This document shows positions 27,869 to 36,250 of a DNA stretch of 64,000 nucleotides, piece after piece. The DNA comes from Methylocaldum sp. 14B (GTDB lineage Bacteria > Pseudomonadota > Gammaproteobacteria > Methylococcales > Methylococcaceae), in assembly GCF_002005105.1 (NCBI RefSeq), contig NZ_MSCV01000020.1, forward strand, positions 1 to 64,000, given 5' to 3'. Made by a program: the position numbers and the translations under genes. Numbering within the stretch: position 1 is the stretch's first letter; the number at the start of each line of letters is the position of its first letter. A model generated the notes under the pieces. The model ran no database searches, was not told the origin of the DNA, and worked only from the letters and a program-made list of their open reading frames with translations.

Positions 27869-28109
27869 GGATAAACCTCCTTGAAGCCATGTCTCGCCGG
27901 ATATCGATCTCGGCCGGTATTCCGCTTCGAATCCGCCGGCCGCTGCGCATTCCTTCATCCGTAAACATTTCGACTTTTGTGGCGCCGGTGGAGTTCGAAT
28001 AGCCTCGGCCCGACATGCGGAATTCCGAAGGCGAAAGCCGCGCCCAAACGAAATCGAAATCCCGTTCCGCCAAATCTCCCCGAATATTTGTAAATACCGC
28101 GACGGACGC

Positions 28110-28143
28110 TTGACTCTGGACTTGGGTCCAGGGTTTACGCTAT
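28110..28143 (+). promoter_or_regulatory. MerR-type promoter with operator in an extended spacer
   Basis: A -35 box TTGACT (28110-28115) and a -10-like TACGCT (28136-28141) are separated by 20 bases. In the spacer is a perfect inverted repeat, CTGGAC TTGG GTCCAG (28116-28131). A 19-20 base spacer with such a palindrome is the classic target of MerR-family metal regulators, which unwind it when metal binds. It drives the regulator itself and probably the following genes. Confidence 0.75.
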
Positions 28144-28175
28144 CGACGCATGCACTGAGAAGAGGAGGGTGCTCC

Positions 28176-28613
28176 ATGCTCACCATCGGGAAAGCTGCGG
28201 CTCAGGCCGGGATCAGCATCGATACGGTTCGCTTTTACGAGCGCGCCGGCCTTTTGAAAAAAACGACGCGCACGGCGGCCGGCTACCGGCTTTACCAGCC
28301 CGACGACGTGGATCGGCTGCGCTTTATCCGCCGGGCCAAGGCGCTCGGGTTTTCGCTGGAAGAAATCGCCGAACTGCTGGCGCTAAACGACGGCGTCGGC
28401 GAGCGCAGCGCGGTTCGGGCGATTGCCGAGCGCCGTCTCGCGGAACTGGAGCAAAAGATCGCCGAACTCGACCGGGTCCGCCGGACCCTGGCCGAACTCG
28501 TCCATGCCTGTGACGGCGCCGGTCCGGTATGCGGATGCCCGATCATCGAAGCGGTCCTCGGGGACAATACCCTCGAATCAAAGCGCGACAATGCCACGAC
28601 ATCAACATCATAA
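28176..28613 (+). CDS. MerR-family metal-responsive regulator
   Basis: A 145-residue regulator with the MerR N-terminus (LTIGKAAAQAGISIDTVRFYERAGLL) and a dimerisation helix (ERRLAELEQKIAELDRVRRTL). The C-terminal loop HACDGAGPVCGCPII resembles the metal-binding loop of heavy-metal MerR proteins (ZntR/CadR/CueR-like), with Cys residues at C-x6-C-x-C spacing. AGAGGAGG precedes the ATG at 28176. It heads the block with DUF4396, a methyltransferase and CopA/CopB, so copper or a thiophilic metal is the likely signal. Confidence 0.9.
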   Translation: MLTIGKAAAQAGISIDTVRFYERAGLLKKTTRTAAGYRLYQPDDVDRLRFIRRAKALGFSLEEIAELLALNDGVGERSAVRAIAERRLAELEQKIAELDRVRRTLAELVHACDGAGPVCGCPIIEAVLGDNTLESKRDNATTSTS

Positions 28614-28623
28614 GGAGCGACTC

Positions 28624-29130
28624 ATGAGCCATGATATTCATCACATACCCCTTCACGGCGGTGCCAGTTTTTCCACGGCGCACGCTCACCATCATGGAGC
28701 CAGCCGCTCTTCGCCGACGCATTTGGCGACTCACGCGACCGTTCATTGCCTGAGCGGTTGCGCCATCGGCGAATTCGTCGGGCTGGCCATCGGGGTGAGC
28801 TTGGGGTTAAATCCGTGGACCACCATGATGCTCGCCACGGTTCTGGGTTTCGTCAGCGGCTACACCTTGGGCTTATGGCCCTTGGTCCGTCAAGGCTTCG
28901 GCTGGGTTCGGGCGTTCCGCACGATCTGGATCGGCGAAACCGTGTCCATCGCGGTCATGGAGCTGGCGATGAATCTGACCGATTATCATCTAGGCGGCGT
29001 GCAAGCGGCCTCGATGCTCTCGTTCCGGTTCTGGCTGGGATATCTGGCGGCGTTGCCGGCCGGGTTCATCGCCGCATGGCCGGTGAACTACTGGCTTTTG
29101 GGCCGCAATCTCAAGCAGCGGTGTCATTAG
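28624..29130 (+). CDS. DUF4396 membrane protein with His-rich N-terminus
   Basis: A 168-residue protein. The first 40 residues are His-rich (HDIHHIPLHGG, HAHHHG), followed by HCLSGCAIGEFVGLAIG and three or four membrane helices of the DUF4396 family (TMMLATVLGFVSGYTLG, TVSIAVMELAMN, FWLGYLAALPAGFIAAWPVNYWLLG). Family members occur in metal-resistance loci; a metal-transport role is suspected only from context. It starts 10 bases after the MerR gene with AAGGAG before ATG. Confidence 0.85.
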   Translation: MSHDIHHIPLHGGASFSTAHAHHHGASRSSPTHLATHATVHCLSGCAIGEFVGLAIGVSLGLNPWTTMMLATVLGFVSGYTLGLWPLVRQGFGWVRAFRTIWIGETVSIAVMELAMNLTDYHLGGVQAASMLSFRFWLGYLAALPAGFIAAWPVNYWLLGRNLKQRCH

Positions 29131-29166
29131 TACTAATACAAGCTCAACCAAACTAGGGGAACAAAC

Positions 29167-29988
29167 ATGGTCACTCCTGACGAGGCAAAACACCGGGCGG
29201 CCACGGCCTATAACGCCGCCGCCGACCTATTCGATGCGCCGGAACTGGGATTTTGGGATTACCATGGACGGCGAACGATCGACCGGCTGGGTTTGCGGCC
29301 GGGAGCACGGGTGCTCGACCTCTGCTCCGGCAGCGGCGCCTCGGCCCTGCCGGCTGCCGAGCGGGTGGGGCCGGACGGCTTCGTTCTGGGCATCGACTTG
29401 GCCGAAAGGCTGTTGACGCTCGCCAGGGCCAAGTCCGCCAAGCGTGGACTAACCAATATTGAATTTCGGACTGGCGACATGCTCGACCTCGGTTTGCCGG
29501 CCGCCAGCTTCGACGCGGTGGTGTGCGTGTTCGGCATCTTTTTCGTGCCGGACATGGCGCAGGCGGTGCGCGAGTTGTGGCGCCTGGTTCGTCCGGGCGG
29601 CAAATTGGCGATAACCACCTGGGGACGGGACTTTTTCGAGCCGGCCGATAGTCTATTCTGGGATACCGTGCGCTCTGTCCGGCCGGATCTCTACAAGGGA
29701 TTCAATCCCTGGGACCGGATCGACGATTCCATCGGGCTGCGCGCCATGCTCGCCGAAGGCGGTATCCGCGAAGCCGAGATACATGCCGAAAACTACTCTC
29801 ATCCGCTAAAGTCGCCCGACGATTGGTGGACCATCGCGCGCGGATGCGGCTACCGGGGCACGATCGATCTGCTCTCGCTCGAAGAGCAGGCGTTGATCAG
29901 GGAAAGCAATCTGGGCCTACTTCGCGAGGGCAAAGTCTCCGGTATCGAAGCGAGTGCCTTGTATGCCATCGCCGTCAAGCAGTGTTAG
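29167..29988 (+). CDS. Class I SAM-dependent methyltransferase
   Basis: A 273-residue methyltransferase of the UbiE/ArsM-like class. Motif I is VLDLCSGSGASAL near residue 50, the acidic residue at the end of beta 2 is in LGIDLAERLL, and FDAVVCVFGIFF and GKLAITTW are later motifs. There is no ArsM cysteine triad, so arsenite methylation is not supported. It sits in the metal block, 36 bases after the DUF4396 gene, so co-transcription is possible. Substrate unknown. Confidence 0.8.
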   Translation: MVTPDEAKHRAATAYNAAADLFDAPELGFWDYHGRRTIDRLGLRPGARVLDLCSGSGASALPAAERVGPDGFVLGIDLAERLLTLARAKSAKRGLTNIEFRTGDMLDLGLPAASFDAVVCVFGIFFVPDMAQAVRELWRLVRPGGKLAITTWGRDFFEPADSLFWDTVRSVRPDLYKGFNPWDRIDDSIGLRAMLAEGGIREAEIHAENYSHPLKSPDDWWTIARGCGYRGTIDLLSLEEQALIRESNLGLLREGKVSGIEASALYAIAVKQC

Positions 29989-30218
29989 AGATAGGCCGAA
30001 AACATGGTTCCGATTCCGTTTTCCGATATAGGGTGGGAGGCGCGCACTGCCACGAACCATGCCGTATCCGCCGGAGATGCCGAAGAAACTTTGCTGGTTA
30101 CGTACGATGCGTGCCTAACCTGCTCTACATTGAAAGCTTTTTCGAGTTGAACGCGATGCTGTTGGCGGCCAAATCCCGAAGCGTTGAAATTCCCGAGAAC
30201 ACTTAGAGGCGAAAATCC

Positions 30219-31946
30219 GTGCAAACCGTAAATGCCATTATCCGGCAATGCCGAATCGCGGCCTTCTGGTTCGCGGTTCTGTCGGCGCCGCCGGTCCAGG
30301 CCGGAAGCTATGAGCTGGTCATAGACAAGAAAGCGGTGAATCTGACCGGACGGGAACGGACCGCCATCGCGGCCAACGGCTCATTGCCGGCGCCCACGCT
30401 GCGCTGGCGGGAAGGCGAGGAAGTCGCCTTGCGCGTGACCAACCGATTGGACGAGCCGACTTCTATCCACTGGCACGGCATCGTGCTGCCTTACGACATG
30501 GACGGCGTGCCCGGCATCAGCTTTCCCGGGATTCCGCCCGGCGAAACCTTTAGCTACCGCTTCAGGCTGAGCCAGAGCGGGACCTACTGGTATCACGGCC
30601 ATTCGGCGATGCAGGAGCAACTTGGGTTGATGGGCGCGATCGTCATAGAGCCCGCGAAGGGCGAAGCTCACGCTTACGACCGCGAGTATACGGTGATGCT
30701 GTCCGACTGGTCCGACGAGAACCCGCACCGCGTGCTTTCGAAGCTGAAGAAGCAGAGCGACTACTACAACTTCCAGAAGCGCACCGTGTTCGATTTCTTC
30801 CGGGATCTGTCCGGCAAGGGCGTCAAGGAAACCATGGCCGACCGGCTGGCCTGGGGCGAGATGCGGATGGACCCTACCGACATCGCCGACGTCACCGGCT
30901 ATACCTACACCTTCCTCGTCAACGGCCAAGGTCCCGAAGCCAACTGGACGGCTCTGTTCAAGCCGGGCGAGCGCATCCGGCTCCGTTTCGTCAACGCCGC
31001 GGCGATGACCCATTTCGACGTGAGCATACCGGGGCTCAAAATGCAGATCATTCAGGCGGACGGGCAAAACGTCGAGCCGGTCGAGGTGGACGAGTTTTGT
31101 ATCGCCGTCGCGGAGACCTACGACGTGCTGGTCGAGCCCCGCGAACCCCAGGCCTACACGATCTTCGCGGAAGCCATGGACCGCAGCGGTTATGCGAGAG
31201 CGACCCTGGCTCCCCGGCGCGGCATGAGGGCGGAGGTTCCGGCGCTACGGCCACGACCCTTGGTGACTTTGGCCGAGATGGCGGCGGCCCACGGCATGGA
31301 GCACGGTTCTGCGGCCGGCGGGCCGCACGCGGCCATGAAGCATACGCCGGAAAAGGAACATCGGACGAACGGGCATGAAGGTCACGATATGGCGGGCATG
31401 GATCATGCCGCGATGCCGGAGATGAATCACGCCATGTCTTCACACGCCGGTCACGAAGGCCATGCCATGGCGGAGCATGTCGAAGAACGCGCCGGCACGG
31501 GCCATCGGGTGCTATCGTATGCCGATCTCAAGAGCGCGGAGAAGCATGCGGACTGGCGCGAGCCCGACCGGGAAATCATTCTGCGCCTCACCGGTACCAT
31601 GAACCGCTACATTTGGTCCATCAACGGCCAGAAGTACTCCGAGGCCGAGCCGATTCGCCTCAAGTACGGCGAACGGGTGCGCTTTACCTACATTAACGAG
31701 ACCATGATGAACCACCCTCTGCATCTGCACGGCATGTGGCAGGACCTGGATAACGGCAAGGGGCCGTTCAATCCGCGCAAACACGTCGTAAACGTCAAGC
31801 CGGGCGAGACCGTGCACGTCGACGTGCCGGTCGACGCGCCGGGCGAGTGGGCGTTTCATTGCCATCTGGTCTATCACATGGAAACCGGGATGTTCCGAAA
31901 GATCATCGTGGAGCCTCCCGATACAGCGGCGAAAAAGGGAGCTTGA
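30219..31946 (+). CDS. copA: Copper-resistance multicopper oxidase CopA
   Basis: A 575-residue periplasmic oxidase, start GTG. Copper-site motifs are present in order: HWHG (about 84), WYHGH (about 126), HPLHLHG (about 506) and HCHLVYHMETGM (about 553), which bind the type 1, 2 and 3 coppers. Residues 360-430 form a His/Met-rich insert (HDMAGMDHAAMPEMNHAM), the usual CopA copper-binding region. The N-terminus looks like a Sec signal and lacks the twin arginine common in CopA, which is odd. It probably oxidises Cu(I) in the periplasm. copB follows after 4 bases. Confidence 0.95.
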   Translation: MQTVNAIIRQCRIAAFWFAVLSAPPVQAGSYELVIDKKAVNLTGRERTAIAANGSLPAPTLRWREGEEVALRVTNRLDEPTSIHWHGIVLPYDMDGVPGISFPGIPPGETFSYRFRLSQSGTYWYHGHSAMQEQLGLMGAIVIEPAKGEAHAYDREYTVMLSDWSDENPHRVLSKLKKQSDYYNFQKRTVFDFFRDLSGKGVKETMADRLAWGEMRMDPTDIADVTGYTYTFLVNGQGPEANWTALFKPGERIRLRFVNAAAMTHFDVSIPGLKMQIIQADGQNVEPVEVDEFCIAVAETYDVLVEPREPQAYTIFAEAMDRSGYARATLAPRRGMRAEVPALRPRPLVTLAEMAAAHGMEHGSAAGGPHAAMKHTPEKEHRTNGHEGHDMAGMDHAAMPEMNHAMSSHAGHEGHAMAEHVEERAGTGHRVLSYADLKSAEKHADWREPDREIILRLTGTMNRYIWSINGQKYSEAEPIRLKYGERVRFTYINETMMNHPLHLHGMWQDLDNGKGPFNPRKHVVNVKPGETVHVDVPVDAPGEWAFHCHLVYHMETGMFRKIIVEPPDTAAKKGA

Positions 31947-31950
31947 GAAG

Positions 31951-32664
31951 GTGATTCCGAGTCTCGAACACCACCGTGTCCGGCGTTCCGTTCCGGTTTG
32001 TGCCGCGGCCATTTTGATGATGTTCGGGAGCGGCCGTGCGACCGCTCAGATGGACGATGCGATCTACAACTATCTTAGGTTCGAACGGTTCGAGTACGAG
32101 GGGAACGGGGACATTCACCTCTTCAAATGGGACATCGAAGGCTGGACCGGCAGCGACTACAACAAACTGTGGGTGAAAAGCGAGGGCGATTACGTCTTCG
32201 AACAGGACATTTTCGGGCGGGCCGACCTTCAGTTGCTCTACAGCCGCAACATCGCCACCTTCTGGGACGCCCAGATCGGCGTCCGCCGCGCGTTCGAGCC
32301 GGAACGCACCTTCGACGGCGTCATCGGCATCCAGGGGCTCGCGCCTTATTTTTTCGAGACCGAGGCGGCGATGTTCATCAGCGAGAACGGCAATGTGCTC
32401 GGCCGCTTCAAGCTGGCCTACGAGCTTTTACTAACCCAACGCCTCATCGCCCAGCCGCGCATCGAAATCAACGTGTCCGCGGACGACATCGAGAACCGCG
32501 GCGTAAAGGCCGGCATCACCGAATTCGAAGCGGGACTCAGGCTGCGCTACGAAATCGTGCGGGAATTCGCGCCTTATATCGGCTTCGATTACGTCGAGGA
32601 GCAGTCGCTTAGAGAGCACAAGCACAGCGTAAGGGCGGTGGCGGGTATAAGGGCCTGGTTTTAG
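31951..32664 (+). CDS. copB: Copper-resistance outer-membrane protein CopB
   Basis: A 237-residue outer-membrane barrel, start GTG, directly after copA. After a signal peptide (cleavage near ATAQ) the sequence alternates in beta-strand pattern and carries family segments: RFERFEYEG, FKWDIEGWTGSDYNKLW, FEQDIFGRADLQLLYSR and the EIVREFAPYIGFDYVEEQ region. The Met/His-rich N-terminal domain of many CopB proteins is missing, so this is the short form. The stop codon is formed at the TA insertion site of the adjoining MITE. Confidence 0.93.
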   Translation: MIPSLEHHRVRRSVPVCAAAILMMFGSGRATAQMDDAIYNYLRFERFEYEGNGDIHLFKWDIEGWTGSDYNKLWVKSEGDYVFEQDIFGRADLQLLYSRNIATFWDAQIGVRRAFEPERTFDGVIGIQGLAPYFFETEAAMFISENGNVLGRFKLAYELLLTQRLIAQPRIEINVSADDIENRGVKAGITEFEAGLRLRYEIVREFAPYIGFDYVEEQSLREHKHSVRAVAGIRAWF

Positions 32665-32839
32665 AGCGTTAGTTTGGCGGTGATGATCGGGAAATTCGTA
32701 GGTCGGCAATCCCTTCCCAATCGCAAACGGTCGCTTTAGTCGCGACCCTTCCGACAAAGCCCCTTGCCAACCCAGCGCGTCGGCAAGGGTTTGCCGACCT
32801 ACCGTATTCTGGGGCGCTAAATCAAACCGGAAAATGCTC
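32664..32839. mobile_element. 176-bp MITE-like element abutting the copB stop codon, TA target
   Basis: Flanked by TA on both sides. Left end GAGCGTTAGTTTGGCGG; right end, read on the minus strand, GAGCATTTTCCGGTTTGATT. Inside are a GTAGGTCGGCAATCCC hairpin arm, one 34-bp palindromic unit (32718-32751) and the complementary arm. The G that completes the copB TAG comes from the element, but the empty site would also read TAG. Confidence 0.65.
32718..32751. repeat. 34-bp short variant of the palindromic unit
   Basis: CAATCGCAAACGG flank, then stem GGTCGC, a TTTAGTC loop and GCGACC, ending CCTTC. The identical short variant is at 61509; a diverged one is at 55102. Confidence 0.8.
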
Positions 32840-32986
32840 TAGCTCCGCGATTTCCACAAAAGCTGTGGAGCGGTTTGTGGATAATGTTGTGAAATATCAG
32901 GAATACGCATGTTATATCCGGAGCTTAGCGGAAGTGTCTAAATTCCGAACACAGACGACAGGATTCGAGAACATCGAAAACACCCT

Positions 32987-33652
32987 ATGGCGACAAACCC
33001 CTTCACTTTACCCTTCGAGCGCTTGCCGGCCACGCTGCCGATTTTCCCGCTGCGCAACGCCATCGTCATGCCGGGGGCTCAGTTGCCGCTGAATATATTC
33101 GAGCCGCGCTACCTCAACATGGTTTTCGATTGCCTGGGTACCGACCGGATGATCGGCATGGTGCAGCCCGATCCGGCCTCGAAGGACGAGAATCAGCCAG
33201 GGGTATACCGAACCGGCACCGCGGGACGCATCACCTCGTTCAGCGAAACCCTGGACGGCCGCCTGCTGATCGTGATGACCGGCGTCTGTCGTTTCGATAT
33301 CCGCGAAGAAATACCAACCACCCGGGATTATCGTCGCGTCATCCCGGACTGGGATCGATTTCGTGTCGATTACGCATTGTCGGATGCCATTTCGTGCGAC
33401 CGGGGAAAGCTCATGGAGCTGCTCAAGGACTATTTTCAGCGTAAGAGCCTGAGCACCGATTGGACGGTCATGGAGCAGATGTCTTTCCCCGTTTTGGTGA
33501 ATGTCCTGATCAGCCAGTTGCCGTTTGAAGTGGCAGAGCGCCAGGCATTGGTGGAGGCAGTCAGCGTGGAGGACCGCTACGCCAAATTGCTGGGGCTGTT
33601 GGAATTCGAAATGGCGGCAGCGCGGGTCGGCACCGATGTCAGGCAGCACTGA
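32987..33652 (+). CDS. Lon-protease N-terminal-like (LON substrate-binding) protein
   Basis: A 221-residue protein made only of the Lon N-terminal domain: LPIFPLRNAIVMPGAQLPLNIFEPRYL at 17-43, GMVQPDP, GTAGRITSF and GRLLIVMTGVCRF follow, and a helical end closes the domain. There is no ATPase or peptidase part. Stand-alone LON-domain proteins are widespread and their function is unclear. It overlaps the HAD gene by 17 bases, so they are translationally linked. Confidence 0.9.
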   Translation: MATNPFTLPFERLPATLPIFPLRNAIVMPGAQLPLNIFEPRYLNMVFDCLGTDRMIGMVQPDPASKDENQPGVYRTGTAGRITSFSETLDGRLLIVMTGVCRFDIREEIPTTRDYRRVIPDWDRFRVDYALSDAISCDRGKLMELLKDYFQRKSLSTDWTVMEQMSFPVLVNVLISQLPFEVAERQALVEAVSVEDRYAKLLGLLEFEMAAARVGTDVRQH

Positions 33653-34283
33653 GCGTCAACGGGTAAAGCCGCGGCGCGAGCCTCATTCCGGTCCCGTTGC
33701 CGGGGTCATTTTCGACATGGACGGAACCCTGGTCGATTCCGGTCTCGATTTCGCCGTGATGCGCCGCGAAATGGGGCTGCCGGACGGCGTTCCGCTGCTG
33801 GAGGCCATGGAAGACCTGGCCGAAGCGGAGGCCATTCGATGCCGGGCCATCCTCCTCCGCCACGAGGCGGCCGGCGCGGCGCGTGCCGTAGTGCTGCCCG
33901 GTGTGCGTTGTTTCTTGGATCGTTTGCGCGGATTGGGTGTTCGCCAAGCCGTGTTTACCCGTAATAGCCGGGAAGTCGCCGATGCGACTCTGACCCGCTG
34001 CCGATTGGATTTCGAACTGGTGATGACGCGGGATGACGGTCCGATAAAACCCGATCCCTGGGCTATCCGCCATATTTGCGCGACTTGGGGTGTTGTCCCC
34101 GCGCAAGTCGCGGTGATCGGCGATTACCGTTTCGACATCGAAGCCGGTATCCGTGCCGGGGCCAGGACGGTGCTCTTTACCCGAGGACGTCCAAGCGAAA
34201 GTCTGCCGGGCGCCGATTTGGCCGAATTTCATCTGGCAAGCTTTCAGCAGGCGGATCAGCTGTTGCGTGCGCTGGGGCTGTGA
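33636..34283 (+). CDS. HAD-superfamily hydrolase (phosphoglycolate-phosphatase-like)
   Basis: A 215-residue HAD phosphatase. Motif I is FDMDGTLVDS near residue 26, motif II is the Thr of AVFTRNSREV, motif III is the Lys of PIKPDP, and motif IV is VIGDYRFDIEAG. The cap lies between motifs I and II, as in the beta-PGM/Gph class. The ATG at 33636 lies inside the end of the LON gene and has a weak ribosome site, so the start rests on coupling. Substrate unknown; likely a small phosphorylated metabolite. Confidence 0.88.
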   Translation: MSGSTERQRVKPRREPHSGPVAGVIFDMDGTLVDSGLDFAVMRREMGLPDGVPLLEAMEDLAEAEAIRCRAILLRHEAAGAARAVVLPGVRCFLDRLRGLGVRQAVFTRNSREVADATLTRCRLDFELVMTRDDGPIKPDPWAIRHICATWGVVPAQVAVIGDYRFDIEAGIRAGARTVLFTRGRPSESLPGADLAEFHLASFQQADQLLRALGL

Positions 34284-34307
34284 GGTTTTGCTTTGCTGGG
34301 GATTGTT

Positions 34308-35534
34308 CTACCCGGCGATCATGGTGCAAACGGCCTGGACGGCATTCCTGAAATCCGCGAAAGCGGCCTCCCAGCCGCGAGGCGTATTCCGCAGCAGCCG
34401 TGAGCGGTAACGGCGTCGCAAGTCGCGGTCCGACAGCAGTCGCTCCAGGCCATTCCGAAAAGCCTCGCGGTCCGCGAGGGGTACAATGAAGCCGGTCTCT
34501 CCGTGCCGCACGATGCGCGATGCTTCGCCGACCTCCGTGGTCACGATGGGCAGGCCAACGGCCGCCGCTTCCGCCAAAGCCATACCGTACGCTTCGAATC
34601 GGCTGGCGAAGGCGAAAACATCCATTCCGCCGAGAAACCGCGCCAGTTCCGGCGTATCCAGAACGCCGTGAAGGAAAATCCGGGTTTGCAGTCCGAGATC
34701 CGCGATGCGTGAGCGGAAGCGCCCGGCATAGTTCGGGTCGATTCGGTCGTAGCCCGCAACGTGCCAAGCCCAGTCGCAATATCTGAGTCCGGCCAGGATT
34801 TCGAGCAGTTCAGTCAGCCCTTTTGCGGGAAGCAGGTTGGCGACGGTCGCGATTTGAACCGGCTGGTCCGTTGACCGCTTGCCCGATGCTTGTCTCGCGG
34901 CAAGAAACGCGGCATCGACTCCGGGTTCGCATAGGAAAGCCGGCTTACCGGGGTAGCGCCGTTCGAGGAGGCATCGAATCGATAATCCGGTCGCGATGAA
35001 GAACCGGACGCGCTCCGCCGCCCGCTCGAACCGATCTTCCTCTTCTTTCCGCCGGTCCGCGTCGAGCAGCGGGTTCAGAAAGGGGACATAATGCACCAAG
35101 AGCCCGTGCACTGCTTCATCCCCGGCTAGAGCGTTTTTCATCCCGGTGTACGGCTTCGTGTCGGGCGGGAAGAACGTAGGTCGGCAATCCCTTCCCAATC
35201 GCAAACGGCCGTCCTGGGAGCGCCAGGACGCCCCTTCCGACGAAGTCCTTTGCCGAGCCGATAAGTCGGCAAGGGATTGCCGACCTACCTGTCGGGCGCT
35301 CTGACACCGAATCGGAAATTGCTCTAGCGGATAATTCGACAAGTCTTCCAGAAGCAGGCTGTCCCATAGAATAATCGCGTTGCGCGGCAAATAGGGAATC
35401 GCGCCGTCCGGCGGGACTTCCGCGGCTTCGAGCGGAAAGCTTGTTTCTCGCGCCTGGCGGATGATTTGGCGGTTGAAGACATTGCCGCCGGAAGGGCAGG
35501 CATCGAGCGGCGGATGAATGAACACGAGTCTCAT
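34308..35534 (-). CDS. GT4-type glycosyltransferase carrying an in-frame 66-codon MITE
   Basis: A 408-residue glycosyltransferase. The C-terminal half has GT4 signatures: VANLLPAKGLTELLEIL, the W-HVAGYDR turn, FLHGVLDTPELARFLGGMDVFAFASRFEAYGMALAEAAAVG with the E(x7)E motif, and GETGFIVPLAD. The N-terminal half is GT-like (RLVFIHPPLDACPSGGNVF). Residues 71-136 are encoded by an inserted repeat element (35129-35324 plus a 2-base duplication): EQFPIRCQSA to MKNAL. Without it the chain would read NYPLAGDEAVHG, a plausible native sequence. The enzyme may tolerate the loop or be impaired. The gene is divergent from the CDP-alcohol gene. Confidence 0.85.
   Translation of the reverse strand: MRLVFIHPPLDACPSGGNVFNRQIIRQARETSFPLEAAEVPPDGAIPYLPRNAIILWDSLLLEDLSNYPLEQFPIRCQSARQVGRQSLADLSARQRTSSEGASWRSQDGRLRLGRDCRPTFFPPDTKPYTGMKNALAGDEAVHGLLVHYVPFLNPLLDADRRKEEEDRFERAAERVRFFIATGLSIRCLLERRYPGKPAFLCEPGVDAAFLAARQASGKRSTDQPVQIATVANLLPAKGLTELLEILAGLRYCDWAWHVAGYDRIDPNYAGRFRSRIADLGLQTRIFLHGVLDTPELARFLGGMDVFAFASRFEAYGMALAEAAAVGLPIVTTEVGEASRIVRHGETGFIVPLADREAFRNGLERLLSDRDLRRRYRSRLLRNTPRGWEAAFADFRNAVQAVCTMIAG
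35129..35324. mobile_element. 196-bp MITE-like element inside the glycosyltransferase gene
   Basis: Flanked by TA (CTA|...|TAG). Left end GAGCGTTTTTCATCCCGG, right end on the minus strand GAGCAATTTCCGATTCGG. Inside: a GTAGGTCGGCAATCCC arm, one 42-bp palindromic unit (35196-35237) and the arm's complement. Length plus duplicated TA is 198 bases, exactly 66 codons with no stop in the gene's frame. Confidence 0.85.
35196..35237. repeat. 42-bp palindromic unit inside the glycosyltransferase MITE
   Basis: CAATCGCAAACGG flank, stem CGTCCTGG, loop GAGCG, stem CCAGGACG, ending CCCCTTC. On the minus strand it is translated EGASWRSQDGRLRL. Confidence 0.9.
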
Positions 35535-35556
35535 CGTATCAACCGAAATAACCAGA

Positions 35557-36246
35557 ATGAGTCATAAGCTATCTCTTGAATCCCGATTGGTCGAATGGAG
35601 CGAACGCCATGCGATGCTGATGGGGCTCGCGATCGGAGGTCTGTGGTTTAAGTCCCCGCCGGAGTTTCTCGCAGCGATGGCCGCTGCATCTTTTCTTGCC
35701 CTGATCCATCAGTTCCGGCGGGAATGGACGCCTTCCGGGGCGTTCGGGGCGGCTAACGCGATTACCTTGATCCGTTTGATGGCAACGCTCTTTCTGCTGC
35801 TTTTTCCGCTATCGAACGGCTGGTTTCTAGCGTCCTTCGCCCTGACCATTTTATACGCCGACCACTGGGACGGCTGGCTGGCGAGACGCCGCGGCCTGAC
35901 CTCGGCCTTCGGCGATTGCTTCGACAAGGAAGTGGATGCGTTCTTTTTTCTAACTCTATGCCTGCTTCTTTATAACCGCGGCCATGTCGGCATTTGGATT
36001 CTGTTTCCCGGCTTGTTGCGCTATCTGTTCGTGCTGTTCGTCAAACTGGCGGGGCCGCCCCGGCGCGTCGCGGCGGGCAACTGGTTCACCCGCTCCGTCT
36101 CGGTGATCGCCATCGTCGTATTCGTTCTGTGCCTGCTGCCGGTCGAGCTCCACTGTACGGGTTTCGCCGTGGCGGCGACGTTCGCGCTATGCGCCTCGTT
36201 TCTGCACTCCCTGTTTCAGCTCTATCGGCCGCAACGCCCGGGATGA
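35557..36246 (+). CDS. CDP-alcohol phosphatidyltransferase family protein
   Basis: A 229-residue integral membrane enzyme. The family motif D-x2-D-G-x2-A-R-x8-G-x3-D-x3-D is complete: DHWDGWLARR then GDCFDKEVD (about 105-130). Five or six hydrophobic spans surround it. Such enzymes join a CDP-activated lipid or alcohol to another alcohol to make a phospholipid-like product. The start is uncertain: an upstream ATG at 35518 would overlap the divergent glycosyltransferase gene. It is followed by two methyltransferases, suggesting a modified lipid head group. Confidence 0.85.
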   Translation: MSHKLSLESRLVEWSERHAMLMGLAIGGLWFKSPPEFLAAMAAASFLALIHQFRREWTPSGAFGAANAITLIRLMATLFLLLFPLSNGWFLASFALTILYADHWDGWLARRRGLTSAFGDCFDKEVDAFFFLTLCLLLYNRGHVGIWILFPGLLRYLFVLFVKLAGPPRRVAAGNWFTRSVSVIAIVVFVLCLLPVELHCTGFAVAATFALCASFLHSLFQLYRPQRPG

Positions 36247-36250
36247 TGCC

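Noticed and set aside
29167-29988. Arsenite methyltransferase (arsM)
   Set aside because: The context of metal genes suggested it, but the conserved cysteines of ArsM are not present.
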